A stretch of 64,000 nucleotides of DNA from Streptomyces albireticuli. Lineage in GTDB: Bacteria; Actinomycetota; Actinomycetes; Streptomycetales; Streptomycetaceae. The stretch is from the NCBI RefSeq assembly GCF_021228125.1, contig NZ_JAJQQS010000004.1, forward strand, positions 62,001 through 126,000. Reading direction: 5' to 3'. Shown in pieces: positions 1 through 10,148 of the stretch. A program made the position numbers and the translations under genes. Each line of letters begins with the position of its first letter. The first letter of the stretch is position 1. The notes beneath the pieces were generated by a model. The model had not been told where the DNA came from, did no database searches, and saw nothing but the letters and a program-made list of their open reading frames with translations.

Positions 1-192
1 ACCCGCCAGCTCGTCGGCCAGCTTGCCGGTGCCGTCGGGGCTGTTGTCGTCCGCGACCAGGACGTGCGCCTCCGGTACCGCCGACCGCACCCGGGCGACG
101 ATGGACTTGATGTTCTCCGCCTCGTTGTAGGTCGGAATGATCACCAAGGTCCTGCCGAGCGGACCGTATCTCCGCTGACCACCGTCGTTCAC
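1..192 (-). CDS. ppm1: Polyprenol monophosphomannose synthase, N-terminal part (cut by window edge)
   Basis: Only the first 64 codons are inside the window. After a short leader the protein reads [14 protein letters not shown] and then [13 protein letters not shown], the start of the nucleotide-binding fold and the DDxSxDGT segment of family GT2 glycosyltransferases. Members of this subgroup move mannose from GDP-mannose to a polyprenyl phosphate at the inner membrane face; the lipid-linked mannose then serves protein O-mannosylation. The GTG start overlaps the TGA stop of lnt (GTGA), so the two are translationally coupled, as expected from the known lnt-ppm1 adjacency in actinobacteria. The catalytic C-terminal half cannot be assessed. 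Confidence 0.85.
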   Translation of the reverse strand, partial: MNDGGQRRYGPLGRTLVIIPTYNEAENIKSIVARVRSAVPEAHVLVADDNSPDGTGKLADELAG

Positions 193-1964
193 TGCTGCCC
201 CTTCTTCTTCGGCTCGTCCCTACGTGCCCGACGGCCGATCAGGGATGCGGCCGCGCAGGACAGAAGGCCCACCATAGCGAGCGCCCATTCGGGTCCCGCA
301 CCCACGCGGTCGGCGACGGTGGTGCCGTCCCTCAGTGGGATGCGCGCCTCGATGACGTCCCGGGTGAATTCCTCGCTCCGCCGGAGCACCTCGCCGTCGG
401 GCGCGACCACCGCGCTGATACCGCTGGTGGCCACCGTCACCACGGCCCGGCCGTGCTCGACGGCCCGCAGCCGGGACATCGCGAGCTGCTGCTCGGGCTG
501 GCCGGTGCGACCGTACGTGGCGTTGTTCGTCTGGACGACCAGGGCGCGCGCGCCCGCCTTCACGGTGTCGCGGACGATCTCGTCGTAGGCCACCTCGAAG
601 CAGATGACGTCCCCGAGCCGGGCCGGCCCGATCTGGAGCACCCCGGTGTGGTCGCCGGGGTAGAAGTCGCGCTGGACACGCTGGAGGCGGGTGATGACCT
701 TGCTGAGCTGGTCCCGGAAGGGCACGTACTCGCCGAAGGGCACCGGGTGCTGCTTGGTGTAGGAGGCGCCGGGCCCCGTCCTCGGGTCCCAGACGATGCC
801 GTTGTTGTCGACGTAGCCGCTCTTGCCGGCGTGGTCGACGAGGGCGCCGACGAGGACCGGTACGCCGACCGCCTTGACGGCCTCCTCGATGCGGGCGTAC
901 GCCTGCCCGTAGCGGAAGGGGTCCAGGTCGGAGGAGTTCTCCGGCCAGATCACCAGGTCGGGCTTGCGGGCGCGGCCCTCCTTGATGTCCTTCGCCAGCG
1001 CGAGGGTGGCCTCGACGTGGTTGTCGAGGATCATCATCGGGCGGCCCAGGAAGTCCATGCCCGGGTTCTGGACGTTGCCCTGGACCAGCGCGACGTCGAC
1101 CGTGTCGTCCGCCTTCGTGGGGACGGGCACGGCGTATCCGGCGAGCACCACGGCGGCGGCCAGCGCCAGGGCCTCCACACCGGGCAGCGCCGCCCGGACG
1201 ACGCCGGGGCCGCGGCCGGCCGGGCCGGAGGTGCCGGGGGCTTCAGGGGCGTCGGTCCCGGCCTCCCGGGCGGCGGACACGCGCGCCCCGGCCAGGGCCG
1301 CCGGCGCGAAGGCGAGGAGGCCGCCCGCGAGGGCGACGGCGAAGGTGACCAGCGGGGCGCCGCCGAGGGCGGCGAGCGGGGTGAAGGGCGAGGCGGTGTT
1401 GGCGAAGGCCAGCCGCCCCCAGGGGAAGCCGCCGAACGGCAGCCGGTCCCGGGCCAGCTCCTCGGCCACCCACAGGCACCCGCCCCACAGCGGCCACCCG
1501 GGCAGCCGGGAGACGAGGGCCAGGCCCGCGCCGAGCACGGCGAGGAAGAGGGCTTCGATGACGGAGAGGCCGGCCACGGCGTCGTAGCCGACCACCCGCA
1601 GCCAGCGCAGCAGGACGAAGAAGAACGGCAGCCCGAACGCGAAGCCCGTCCAGGCACCCTGCCGGAAGGTGCGCCCGCGCGTGAGCAGGGCCAGGGCCGC
1701 CACGGCGACGACCGACAGCGGCCACAGGTCGTACGGCGGGAAGGACAGCGCGAGCGCGAGGCCCGCGAGCACCGCGAGCCCGGTCCGGGGCGCCTCACGG
1801 CGCGCGAGCCGGCCGAGCCGGACCGTGCGGGAGGGACGCGGGGGGCGCGGGGCGTCGGGCGCCGCCTCACCGACGGGCGCGGACGTGTCGTCGGCGGTGG
1901 TTTCGGGACCCGGGGGCACGGTCGCGCCTTCCTGAAGCTGAGCGGTGATGAGCCGACCGTACAA
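189..1964 (-). CDS. lnt: Apolipoprotein N-acyltransferase
   Basis: Integral membrane enzyme that adds the third acyl chain to the N-terminal Cys of lipoproteins. About 280 residues of hydrophobic segments, including the [11 protein letters not shown] stretch typical of Lnt, are followed by a nitrilase-type domain. The catalytic triad is visible: Glu342 (VIWPEN), Lys404 ([12 protein letters not shown]) and Cys455 (VICFEV). At 591 residues it is longer than the E. coli enzyme, the extra length being a disordered Pro/Ala-rich N-terminus. Two starts are plausible: ATG at 1964 preceded by GGAG, or GTG at 1919 with a better AGGAAGG site 8 nt upstream. It is the first gene of the lnt-ppm1 pair, with a candidate promoter about 315 nt upstream. 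Confidence 0.93.
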   Translation of the reverse strand: MYGRLITAQLQEGATVPPGPETTADDTSAPVGEAAPDAPRPPRPSRTVRLGRLARREAPRTGLAVLAGLALALSFPPYDLWPLSVVAVAALALLTRGRTFRQGAWTGFAFGLPFFFVLLRWLRVVGYDAVAGLSVIEALFLAVLGAGLALVSRLPGWPLWGGCLWVAEELARDRLPFGGFPWGRLAFANTASPFTPLAALGGAPLVTFAVALAGGLLAFAPAALAGARVSAAREAGTDAPEAPGTSGPAGRGPGVVRAALPGVEALALAAAVVLAGYAVPVPTKADDTVDVALVQGNVQNPGMDFLGRPMMILDNHVEATLALAKDIKEGRARKPDLVIWPENSSDLDPFRYGQAYARIEEAVKAVGVPVLVGALVDHAGKSGYVDNNGIVWDPRTGPGASYTKQHPVPFGEYVPFRDQLSKVITRLQRVQRDFYPGDHTGVLQIGPARLGDVICFEVAYDEIVRDTVKAGARALVVQTNNATYGRTGQPEQQLAMSRLRAVEHGRAVVTVATSGISAVVAPDGEVLRRSEEFTRDVIEARIPLRDGTTVADRVGAGPEWALAMVGLLSCAAASLIGRRARRDEPKKKGQQ

Positions 1965-2420
1965 CGCTCCGGGGACCCCCCGGAGGCTGGGCTCGGGTAA
2001 AGGCGCCCCCGCGCGCGGGGCGTCGAATGGGGGCCCGGCGTCCTTCGGGCCGACCTGGGACCCGCTGGCTGCGGGTCGGCCTAGAGCCGTTGTCTACTGA
2101 ACGTCCGGGCCCCACCCGGGTCGCACCTGCCGGCCTGGCGGAACCTTCCCTCGCCCCCGTGCGCTGGACCTGGCTGCCAGTGGCGGAGCGCCTCTCCGGC
2201 GCACCGCCCCATGGCCCAGCGGCGTTCGACGACTGTGTGGAGGTTCCCCGGCCGGACGTCCTGTGGTGGACGACGCCGAACCTACCCGCCGTCGACCGCA
2301 CCCTGTCAACACCTCCACGACCTGGGCATATGCCATAAATCAGCAGGTCAGTACGGCGAATGATCACGCGCGGCGACAGGCCGACGGCACGTCGTTCGGC
2401 GGTACGCGGCGCGCGCCGTC
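1965..2420. other. Intergenic region between lnt and the amidohydrolase, no convincing gene
   Basis: About 455 nt without a supportable gene. Short open frames here lack ribosome binding sites or recognisable domains. It contains a candidate leftward promoter (2279-2309) and, at about 2002-2023, a G/C hairpin (gccccgcgcg/cgcgggggc) close to the lnt start that would lie in the lnt 5' leader. Confidence 0.5.
2279..2309 (-). promoter_or_regulatory. Candidate sigma70/HrdB-type promoter for lnt
   Basis: Read leftward, a perfect TTGACA (2309-2304) is followed after 19 nt by TAGGTT (2284-2279). The spacer is slightly long, but both boxes match the Streptomyces HrdB consensus well. It would produce a leader of roughly 300 nt before lnt. 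Confidence 0.4.
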
Positions 2421-4082
2421 TCACTCGTTCGGACGCCCGTGCGCCGTGTACACGGTGCGGCCGCCCACGACGGTGCGGAGGCACACCGGGAGCGGGGTGC
2501 CGGGCGTGAGGTCGGGCAGGCCGGGCGTGCCGGAGCGCGGGTCCGTCGACCAGCTGGCGACACGGTGGTCCGGCACCTGTACGACGAGGTCGCCGGACTC
2601 CCAGACCGCGTAGTCGGCGGGGGCGCCGGGCACCAGGACACCCGCGTCGTCCCGGCCGATCGCCCGCCAGCCGCCGCGGGTGTGGGCGGTGAAGGCGGCC
2701 CGGACCGAGATCCGGTGCTCGGGGGTGCGGTGGAAGGCGGCGGCACGGACGGTGCCCCACGGGTCGAGCGGGGTGACCGGGCTGTCCGAGCCGAGGGCCA
2801 GCGGCACGCCGGCGCGCAGCAGGGCCGCGTACGGGTTGAGGGTGCGGGCCCGGTCCACGCCCAGGCGCTGGGCGTAGAGGGCGTCGTCACCGCCCCAGGC
2901 GGCGTCGAAGGCGGGCTGGACGGAGGCGGTGAGGGCGAGCTCGGCGAAGGCGGCGATGTGCTCGGGGGTGAGCATCTCGGCGTGCTCGACGCGGTGCCGG
3001 GCGGCGCGGACGCGGGCGAGCCCGAGCGTCTCCGCGGCGGCCCGTACGCCCTCGACGACGGCGGTGAGGGCGGCGTCGCCGATGGCGTGGAAGCCGGCCT
3101 GGAGACCCGCCTCGGTGCAGGCGGTGACGTGCGCGGCGACGGCGGCGGCGTCGAGGTGGGCGGTGCCGGTGTGACCGGCGTGCGGGCCGTCGGCGTAGGG
3201 CTCGTGGAGGCAGGCGGTGTGCGAGCCGAGGGAGCCGTCGACGAAGAGGTCGCCGGCCGCGCCGATCGCGCCGAGTTCCCGGATCCGGCTCGCGTCGTTC
3301 GCGGACGCGACGGCCTCGGCCCAGTAGCCGACGACGCGGGGGCCGGGGCGGCCGGCCGCCAGGGCCAGCAGCGCGGTGAGGTCTTCGGTGCCGGAGATCT
3401 GCGGTCCGGCGCACTCGTGCAGGGAGCCGATGCCGAGCGAGGCGGCCCGGTCGAGGGCCGCGGTCTGCGCCTCGGCGCGCTGGCCGGGGGTGAGGCCGGC
3501 GTACGCGGCGGCCCGCACGGCGTGGTGGGCGTCGCCGGTCAGCGGGGCGTCCAGGACGTGCCCGGGCAGCCCGGAGACGGCGGGGACCAGGTCGATCAGG
3601 GCGGTGGTGACGACGGCGGAGTGGACGTCGGCGCGGGTGAGGTAGAGCGGGCGGCCGCCGGTGGCCTCGTCGAGCTCGCGGCGGGACGGGGGCCGGTGCT
3701 CGGGCCAGGCGCTGGCGTCCCAGCCGTGGCCGAGGAGCACCCGGTCGGCGGGCCGGGCGGCCGCGTGGGCCCGTACCCGTGCCAGGGCGTCGGCGAGGGT
3801 GGGGACGCCGGTGAGGTCCAGGCCGGTGAGGGCGAGACCGGTGGCGGTGGTGTGCACATGTGCGTCGGTGAACGCCGGGGTGACGAGCGCGCCGTCGAGG
3901 TCCACGACCTCGTCCACGCCGTCGGCGAAGGAGTCCGCCGCGCCTTCGGAGCCGACCCAGGCGACGCCGCCGCGCTCGACGACCATCGCGGTGGCGAAGG
4001 GGTCGGCGGGGCTGTGGACGGTGCCGTTGCGCAGCAGGACGGTTCGGGCTTCGTGGCGGGGCATGTCAGGGCGCTCACTCAT
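2421..4082 (-). CDS. Amidohydrolase family protein (YtcJ-like)
   Basis: A 553-residue protein of the amidohydrolase superfamily, YtcJ subgroup (COG1574). An N-terminal composite beta segment (VLLRNGTVHSPADPFA) leads to PAFTDAHVHT, the HxH metal site of the TIM barrel. Further motifs are the central Lys-replacement region, HAIGD, HRVEHAEML, and LALGSDSPV with the metal-binding Asp. Length and motif order are normal for the family. Substrates in this subgroup are mostly unknown (amides, exoenzyme N-acyl compounds), so no specific reaction is assigned. It lies upstream of lnt on the same strand, with a 455-nt gap, so probably a separate transcript. The Lrp-type regulator gene ends 109 nt upstream of its start. 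Confidence 0.85.
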   Translation of the reverse strand: MSERPDMPRHEARTVLLRNGTVHSPADPFATAMVVERGGVAWVGSEGAADSFADGVDEVVDLDGALVTPAFTDAHVHTTATGLALTGLDLTGVPTLADALARVRAHAAARPADRVLLGHGWDASAWPEHRPPSRRELDEATGGRPLYLTRADVHSAVVTTALIDLVPAVSGLPGHVLDAPLTGDAHHAVRAAAYAGLTPGQRAEAQTAALDRAASLGIGSLHECAGPQISGTEDLTALLALAAGRPGPRVVGYWAEAVASANDASRIRELGAIGAAGDLFVDGSLGSHTACLHEPYADGPHAGHTGTAHLDAAAVAAHVTACTEAGLQAGFHAIGDAALTAVVEGVRAAAETLGLARVRAARHRVEHAEMLTPEHIAAFAELALTASVQPAFDAAWGGDDALYAQRLGVDRARTLNPYAALLRAGVPLALGSDSPVTPLDPWGTVRAAAFHRTPEHRISVRAAFTAHTRGGWRAIGRDDAGVLVPGAPADYAVWESGDLVVQVPDHRVASWSTDPRSGTPGLPDLTPGTPLPVCLRTVVGGRTVYTAHGRPNE

Positions 4083-4191
4083 GGCTTCAGTCTGACCCCC
4101 GCGCGGCCGCTTCCCGTCACCGGGGCGGGGCGGACCGGGCCCGCCCGCCTTCCGCGCGGGCCCCGGCCCGGGTACCCGTGGCGGGTCCGGG

Positions 4192-4635
4192 TCACCCCAC
4201 GCGGGGCGGCCGCGCCTCGTACGGCGTGGACAGGACGATCGTCGTCCGCGTCGACACGCCGGCCAGCGACCGGATGTGCGCCAGCAGGTGCTCCAGCTCC
4301 AGCGGCGTGGCCACCCGGACCTTGAGGATGTAGTTCTCGTCGCCCGCGACGCTGTGGCACGCCTCGATCTCGGGGATCTCGGCGAGCCGGTCCGCGATGT
4401 CGTCGGGGGCGCTGGGGTCGAAGGGCTTCACCGAGATGAACGCGGTCAGGGGCAGCCCGACGGCCTCGGGGTCGACCACGGCCGCGTATCCGCGGATGAC
4501 ACCGCGCTGTTCGAGCCGGCGCACGCGCTGGTGCACCGCCGAGGTGGACAGGCCGGTGGCCTTCCCCAGGTCGGTGTAGCTCATCCGCCCGTCCTTGACG
4601 AGCAGTTCCACGATTTCTCTGTCCAGCTCCTCCAC
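4192..4635 (-). CDS. Lrp/AsnC-family transcriptional regulator
   Basis: A 147-residue regulator. The N-terminal winged helix-turn-helix (ELDREIVELLVKDGRMSYTD, then GLSTSAVHQRVRRLEQRGVI) is followed by the RAM/AsnC ligand-binding domain, where GDENYILKVR is the usual signature near the effector pocket. Such proteins form dimers and octamers and respond to amino acids. A GTG at 4635 is chosen because the upstream in-frame TTG at 4644 has no spaced ribosome binding site; an AGG lies about 9 nt before the GTG. It precedes the amidohydrolase on the same strand, so local regulation is possible but not shown. Confidence 0.9.
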   Translation of the reverse strand: MEELDREIVELLVKDGRMSYTDLGKATGLSTSAVHQRVRRLEQRGVIRGYAAVVDPEAVGLPLTAFISVKPFDPSAPDDIADRLAEIPEIEACHSVAGDENYILKVRVATPLELEHLLAHIRSLAGVSTRTTIVLSTPYEARPPRVG

Positions 4636-4831
4636 GCGGATCAACCTACTGGGTCAGGGGCCGCCCGGCACAGTCGACGGCCCGGACGCCCGCGCGGACC
4701 ATGTGATGAACAACACGCCTATGCACCCGTGTCCTACCGGGTCGGGCGATTACCTGACACGCGACGAGGGAAGTGCTTGCTGTGGCCGAGGCCGAGGTGC
4801 CTGGCCGGCCCATCCGAGGGGGAGAAAGAAT

Positions 4832-5203
4832 ATGCCCAGCCTGGAACGCCTCAATGAGGGCGACGGCAGCCTGTACGAGCCTTATGACATCACCGCGATG
4901 TTCCGGGTGACGTGCCCGGACTGCGCGCGCCCGATCGCACTGCTCGCGGACGAGGACGTGCTCCCCGAGCACGCGCAGTGCCCATCGCCGTGGAACCCCT
5001 TCGGGCTCACGGTCTGCGCCGGATCCGGCCGCGCCGTGGAGGAGGCCGCCCCGGTGACGGAGTCGCTGGACTCCCAGGAGCTCGACGCGGCCCTGCTGCT
5101 GACGCTGCCGGAGAGCCTCGACTGGCGCACCCAGCCCTTCTCGCACATCGGCGGCCCCGGCTCCCGCCCGCTCCGTGTCCCGGGGATGCGGCGCCGCGCC
5201 TGA
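4832..5203 (+). CDS. Conserved small protein of unknown function with a CPDC pair
   Basis: A 123-residue protein starting at ATG 4832, with a strong GGGGGAGAAAG site just upstream. It is acidic and begins MPSLERLNEGDGSLYEPYD. It carries one CxxC pair (VTCPDC) and a later single Cys (LTVCAGSG), suggesting at most a half zinc site or a redox pair. There is no signal peptide or membrane segment. Its Leu-rich C-terminal half (ALLLTLPESLDWRTQPF) suggests a folded domain. I do not recognise a named family. It is divergent from the Lrp gene and convergent with the next small Cys-rich gene. Confidence 0.75.
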   Translation: MPSLERLNEGDGSLYEPYDITAMFRVTCPDCARPIALLADEDVLPEHAQCPSPWNPFGLTVCAGSGRAVEEAAPVTESLDSQELDAALLLTLPESLDWRTQPFSHIGGPGSRPLRVPGMRRRA

Positions 5204-5227
5204 CGCCGCGCCCGGCCCCACGGCCGC

Positions 5228-5260
5228 CCCATGACGGGCCCATGACCGGCCCATGACCGG
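5228..5260. repeat. Three tandem copies of an 11-bp unit
   Basis: CCCATGACGGG followed by two exact copies of CCCATGACCGG in the short gap between two convergent small genes. No obvious function; it may be replication-slippage sequence. Confidence 0.7.
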
Positions 5261-5324
5261 TCCTCGCCCGACCCGTGCCCGATCCTGCCCGGCACCCGCG
5301 CCCGGTCCCCGTATCCGGGAGCGC

Positions 5325-5588
5325 TCATTTGCGGTGGCAGACGAACTGCCTGCTGCCGTCGTCACCGGTCTGGATCACGGCACTCGCGCACCCCTCGGGG
5401 CACCGGGGCGGCGCGGCGTACGCGCTGCGCCGCCGCTCCGGGGGGTGGACGCAGGCCGGGCAGTACCACAGCGGGGCGTACGGATATGTGACGTCCCACC
5501 ACATCGGCTGACGGCAGTGGGGGCACCTGACCAGAGGGGGCGTGCTCCGACCGGTGTTCATACGGGCATCGTCCCGCGCGGACGCCAC
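5325..5588 (-). CDS. Small zinc-ribbon-like protein of unknown function
   Basis: An 87-residue Cys-rich protein. CPHC and CPAC pairs, 18 residues apart, form a likely four-Cys zinc ribbon, followed by a CPEGC cluster and a final VCHRK. Aromatic residues between the knuckles (MWWDVTYPYAPLWYC) are typical of small rubredoxin-like ribbons. The start is either GTG at 5588 or ATG at 5561 (MNTGRSTPP); neither has a strong ribosome binding site. It follows the acyl-CoA dehydrogenase gene on the same strand after 71 nt and could share its transcript. No function can be assigned. Confidence 0.7.
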   Translation of the reverse strand: MASARDDARMNTGRSTPPLVRCPHCRQPMWWDVTYPYAPLWYCPACVHPPERRRSAYAAPPRCPEGCASAVIQTGDDGSRQFVCHRK

Positions 5589-5659
5589 CGGCGCCCCGGT
5601 GCGGGGCGGCCGTCACCCGATCGGGTGGAGCGGGCTGCTCCACCCTTGCGCACCGCCGC

Positions 5660-6832
5660 TCAGCGGGACTCGGGTCCCGCGAGGTGGCGGGCGACGACCA
5701 TCCGCTGGATCTGGTTGGTGCCCTCGACGATCTGGAGCACCTTGGCCTCGCGCATATAGCGCTCGACGGGGAAGTCCGCGGTGTAGCCGTAGCCGCCGAG
5801 CAGCTGGACGGCGTCGGTGGTCACGCGCATCGCCGCGTCGGTGCAGAAGAGCTTGGCCATGGCCGCCTGCTTGGCGAAGGGCAGGCCCGCGTCGCGCAGC
5901 CGGGCCGCGGCCAGGTAGAGGGAGCGGCCCGCCTCGATCTGCGTCGCCAGGTCCGCGAGCATAAAGCGGAGTCCCTGGAAGTCCGCGAGCGGCCGGCCGA
6001 ACTGCCGGCGCCCGGCGAGGAAGGCCAGCGCCTCGTCCAGGGCGGCCTGGGCGATGCCGACGGCGCAGGCGGAGATGCCGAGCCGACCGGAGTCCAGGGC
6101 GGACAGCGCGATCGCGAAGCCCTGCCCCTCCTCGCCGAGGCGGCGCGCGTCGGACACCTGGACGCCGTCGAAGTGCAGCTGGGCCGTGGGCGAGCCCTTC
6201 ATCCCCATCTTCCGCTCCGGCGGGGCCGCCGTGAGGCCCGGCGCGTCGCCGGGGACGAGGAAGGCGGTGATGCCGTGGGCGCCCTCGCCGCCGGTGCGGG
6301 CGAGGACGGTGTAGAAGTCCGCGATGCCGCCGTGGGTGATCCACGCCTTGGTGCCCTCGAGGGTCCAGGTGTCGCCGTCGCGGGTGGCGCGGGTGCGCAG
6401 CGAGGCGGCGTCGGAGCCGGCGGACGGCTCGGAGAGGCAGTAGGCGCCGAGCAGGCCGCCGCCGAGCATCGCCGGGAGGTGCTCCGCCTGCTGCTCCTTG
6501 GTGCCGTATCCGGCGAGGGCGTGGCAGGCCAGGGTGTGCACGCTGACCCCGAGGCCGACGGTGAGCCGGGCCGCCGCGAGCTCCTCCAGGACCTGGAGGT
6601 AGACCTCGTACGGCTGGTCGCCGCCGCCGTGCTCCTCGGCGTACGGAAGGGCGAGCAGCCCCGCGGCGGAGAGCAGCCGGAAGACCTCGCGGGGGAAGTG
6701 GCCGGCGTCCTCCTCCTCGGCGGCGCGCGGCTCGATCTCGCGCTGCACCAGGTCGCGCACGAGCGCGATCAGGTCCCGTGACTCCTCGGTGGGCAGCTGA
6801 CGCTCCACCGGCTGCGGGCCGTGGTCTGTCAT
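5660..6832 (-). CDS. Acyl-CoA dehydrogenase
   Basis: A 390-residue FAD flavoenzyme that oxidises acyl-CoA thioesters at the alpha-beta bond. The standard N-terminal, middle and C-terminal domains are present. Visible are the FAD/substrate segment CLSEPSAGSDAASLRT, the middle-domain motif TWTLEGTKAWITHGG, and the C-terminal IVEGTNQIQRMVVAR containing the catalytic Glu of medium/short-chain enzymes. ATG 6832 is chosen because GGGAGGAG lies about 9 nt upstream; an upstream extension to 6943 has no such site. The length is exactly that expected. Chain-length specificity cannot be read. It is divergent from the chitinase gene. Confidence 0.95.
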   Translation of the reverse strand: MTDHGPQPVERQLPTEESRDLIALVRDLVQREIEPRAAEEEDAGHFPREVFRLLSAAGLLALPYAEEHGGGDQPYEVYLQVLEELAAARLTVGLGVSVHTLACHALAGYGTKEQQAEHLPAMLGGGLLGAYCLSEPSAGSDAASLRTRATRDGDTWTLEGTKAWITHGGIADFYTVLARTGGEGAHGITAFLVPGDAPGLTAAPPERKMGMKGSPTAQLHFDGVQVSDARRLGEEGQGFAIALSALDSGRLGISACAVGIAQAALDEALAFLAGRRQFGRPLADFQGLRFMLADLATQIEAGRSLYLAAARLRDAGLPFAKQAAMAKLFCTDAAMRVTTDAVQLLGGYGYTADFPVERYMREAKVLQIVEGTNQIQRMVVARHLAGPESR

Positions 6833-6963
6833 GGCGGCGCTCTCCTCCCTGTCGGGCGCTGCGACGACGGGCGCGCAAGGGTGTGGCGCCGCCGACGTGG
6901 TGCCGCAGCCATGATCGCTCGCCGGGTCACGGCACCGGATCACCTGCGGCTGTGGCGGGTTGG

Positions 6964-6992
6964 AGTATGCCTGATCGGCGGCTCGGAGTCAC
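6964..6992 (-). promoter_or_regulatory. Candidate promoter for the acyl-CoA dehydrogenase
   Basis: Leftward GTGACT (6992-6987), a 17-nt spacer and CATACT (6969-6964), about 130 nt upstream of the ATG at 6832. The -10 box differs from TATACT at one position. Confidence 0.35.
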
Positions 6993-7060
6993 CGGTTGAC
7001 AACTGCCCCCAAGCCCCTGACGAGGACGTTTCGGCCTTCTGACGGATCAGTGAACGGGAT

Positions 7061-7102
7061 TGGTCCGAACCATTGACCGTACTGGTCTAGTCCTTCTACG
7101 GT
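7061..7102 (+). promoter_or_regulatory. Chitinase promoter with paired 12-bp direct repeats (DasR/chitin-induction type)
   Basis: Two related 12-mers, TGGTCCGAACCA (7061-7072) and TGGTCTAGTCCT (7083-7094), start 22 nt apart, two helical turns, and flank a -35 TTGACC (7073-7078). A -10 TACGGT (7097-7102) follows after 18 nt. Paired 12-bp direct repeats over the -35 region are known in Streptomyces chitinase promoters, and TGGTCTAGACCA-like sequences are bound by the GlcNAc regulator DasR. The same arrangement recurs before the chitinase at 54280. Confidence 0.75.
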
Positions 7103-7190
7103 TTCCCCACCGTTAAGCGCGTTCATGCCAAGCATGAGTGCAGGTCACCCCCCATCTCTCTTCAACTCCCCCACCCGGCGAGGAGAAACC

Positions 7191-8510
<1,320 letters not shown>

Positions 8511-8581
8511 CCCACCTCCGCTGGTGTCCCACGGGACACAGCGCTCGCGCACCCCGGAGCGTCCGCCGGGGCACACCGGGC

Positions 8582-8614
8582 GGCGGCCGCCGGGAAGGGA
8601 TCCCGGCGGCCGCC
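8582..8614. terminator. Bidirectional hairpin terminator between convergent chitinase and lipase
   Basis: A perfect 14-bp stem (GGCGGCCGCCGGGA / TCCCGGCGGCCGCC) with a 5-nt loop lies between the two convergent stop codons. There is no T-run, as is common in Streptomyces. Confidence 0.65.
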
Positions 8615-8626
8615 GTCCGCCCGTCC

Positions 8627-9325
8627 CTAGCTCCCCACGAAGGCGCGCACCTCCCGCGAGACCCCCGCGTCGTTCAGCAGCTCGTTGTGTTTCGGGCACC
8701 CCGGCACCCGGGTGTTGCGCGCGCCTTCCAGCCGGGTGCTCTCCACCGGCGCGATCTGCTCGTCGCAGGACGACCACCACGTCGCGTACCGCGTGGTCCC
8801 CGGTGTCTCGTCCCCGGAGTTGAGCCGGCGCAGGACGTACGAGCCGGGGGTCATGTCCTTGCACCCCTGGTCCCACAGGGCGCAGAGGTACGCCAGGTCC
8901 GTACCGTGGTTGGGGCCGGCCAGCGAGACCCAGTGCGCCACCTCGCCCTCGCCGCCGCCGAACTTCACGTACCAGCGGGTCGGCAGGGCGCCCAGGCTGT
9001 GGGTGACGACGTCGACTCGCCGGGCTCCCGTGCGGGAGAGGATCTCCTGGACCCGGGCGGCGAAGAGGCCCGAGAGGGTCTCGTTCGTCGACGCGGCCGT
9101 GTCGTACGCCCAGGCGTAGAGCCGGTCGGACGGATACCCGGCCGCGAGGAAGTCCGCCACCATCCCGTCCCACACCCCGGGGTCGGCGTTGCGGCCGTGC
9201 ACGAAGATCACCGGGATCGGGGGCGGCACGGCGGCGGCCGGTGCCGGTGCCGTGCCGAGGAGAGCGGCGGCCAGACAGAGAGCCGAACCGGCCATGAGGA
9301 AACGGCGCGTGCGGATGCGGCGCAT
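8627..9325 (-). CDS. Secreted triacylglycerol lipase (class 2, alpha/beta hydrolase)
   Basis: A 232-residue secreted alpha/beta hydrolase of the Lipase_2 type (PF01674). ATG 9325 follows GGGAGG with a 7-nt gap. The signal peptide MRRIRTRRFLMAGSALCLAA has an RR pair and ends near AAAVPPP. PVIFVHGRNADP supplies the oxyanion-hole HG (His43). VVTHSLGA supplies the nucleophile Ser110, and LAGPNHGTD is the conserved post-nucleophile segment. CPKHNELLND near the C-terminus may supply the catalytic His. Several Cys residues suggest disulfides. The long-chain preference is assumed from the family. Confidence 0.88.
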   Translation of the reverse strand: MRRIRTRRFLMAGSALCLAAALLGTAPAPAAAVPPPIPVIFVHGRNADPGVWDGMVADFLAAGYPSDRLYAWAYDTAASTNETLSGLFAARVQEILSRTGARRVDVVTHSLGALPTRWYVKFGGGEGEVAHWVSLAGPNHGTDLAYLCALWDQGCKDMTPGSYVLRRLNSGDETPGTTRYATWWSSCDEQIAPVESTRLEGARNTRVPGCPKHNELLNDAGVSREVRAFVGS

Positions 9326-9429
9326 GAGGCGGCCTCCCGGGTCCCGTGGGGCGTGACGGTCCGACTGGGTCCAGAGCGGTACGACTATGCCAGCGCCCGC
9401 GCCCCGGGGGGAACCTCCAGGACCCCCTG

Positions 9430-10068
9430 TCACGGCGACCGCGACGGCGCCGGGCACGTCGGCTCGTAGTCCTCGATCAGCCGCAGCGTGTCACCCAGCC
9501 CCCGCACCAGCAGCGAGCGCACCGTCTCCCGCGACAGCGCCTCACGGCCCCCCTGGTGGCTCAGCCAGTCCAGGGTCACCCCCTCCACGCTCGACAGCCA
9601 GCCGATCAGCGCCGTGCGGGCGACCGGCGGAAGGTCCGGGCGCCCCCAGGCGCCCTGGGCGATCGTGACCAGGAGCCGCTCGCGGACGCCCTCGCGGATC
9701 GCCATGACCTCCGCGTCGAAGCCGACGCCGCCCGTGACGATCGCCCGGTAGGCGGCCTGGTGGTGCTGGGCGTAGCGGAGGTAGCCGTCGACGGTGTGCT
9801 CGACACGGGCGGCGGGCGGCAGGTCGTGGGTGGCGCCCGCGCGCAGGACCAGCTCGGCGACGGAGTCCTCGATGATCGCGAGGTAGTAGCCGCGCTTGCT
9901 GGTGAAGTAGTAGTAGATCAGGCCCTTGGCGACGCCCGCGTGCCGGGCGATGTCATCCATGGACAGGGCGTCGTAGGACGTGTCGGCGAACAACTTCCGC
10001 CCGATGGCGATGAGTTCGGCGCGACGTGACCGGGAGCGCTCCGTTCCGCGCTGTTGACTATTGTTCAA
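9430..10068 (-). CDS. TetR-family transcriptional regulator
   Basis: About 212 residues. The N-terminal helix-turn-helix reads LIAIGRKLFADTSYDALSMD and then IARHAGVAKGLIYYYFTSKRG, the standard TetR DNA-binding core, followed by an all-helical ligand domain. The start is uncertain. A TTG at 10068 would give LNNSQQRGTERSRS and fits a near-leaderless transcript; an open frame to 10125 would run into the divergent gene's promoter. It is divergent from the DUF6230 gene, and an inverted repeat TTGA-N7-TCAA in the gap is a likely operator, so it probably represses itself and the DUF6230-DUF6114 pair. Confidence 0.88.
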   Translation of the reverse strand: MNNSQQRGTERSRSRRAELIAIGRKLFADTSYDALSMDDIARHAGVAKGLIYYYFTSKRGYYLAIIEDSVAELVLRAGATHDLPPAARVEHTVDGYLRYAQHHQAAYRAIVTGGVGFDAEVMAIREGVRERLLVTIAQGAWGRPDLPPVARTALIGWLSSVEGVTLDWLSHQGGREALSRETVRSLLVRGLGDTLRLIEDYEPTCPAPSRSP

Positions 10069-10083
10069 ATTCGGCCCTAGCCT
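10054..10083 (+). promoter_or_regulatory. Promoter with overlapping TetR-type inverted repeat
   Basis: TTGACT (10054-10059), 18 nt, TAGCCT (10078-10083) directed at the DUF6230 gene. The -35 box is part of the inverted repeat TTGACTATTGTTCAA (10054-10068, arms TTGA/TCAA), which also covers the putative start of the divergent tetR. This geometry fits steric repression by the TetR protein. Confidence 0.5.
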
Positions 10084-10148
10084 CAACCACAACGGACGTC
10101 CGGAGTATGGCAGAAGCCACACCACTCACTTCCCTGCGGGAGGACGCG

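Noticed and set aside
453..2000. A 515-codon plus-strand frame opposite lnt
   Set aside because: Gly/Arg/Ala-rich translation without motifs; lnt on the other strand has an intact catalytic triad.
2094..2336. An 80-codon minus-strand frame upstream of lnt
   Set aside because: Its start lies upstream of the best promoter, composition is Arg/Gly-rich, and no ribosome binding site was found.
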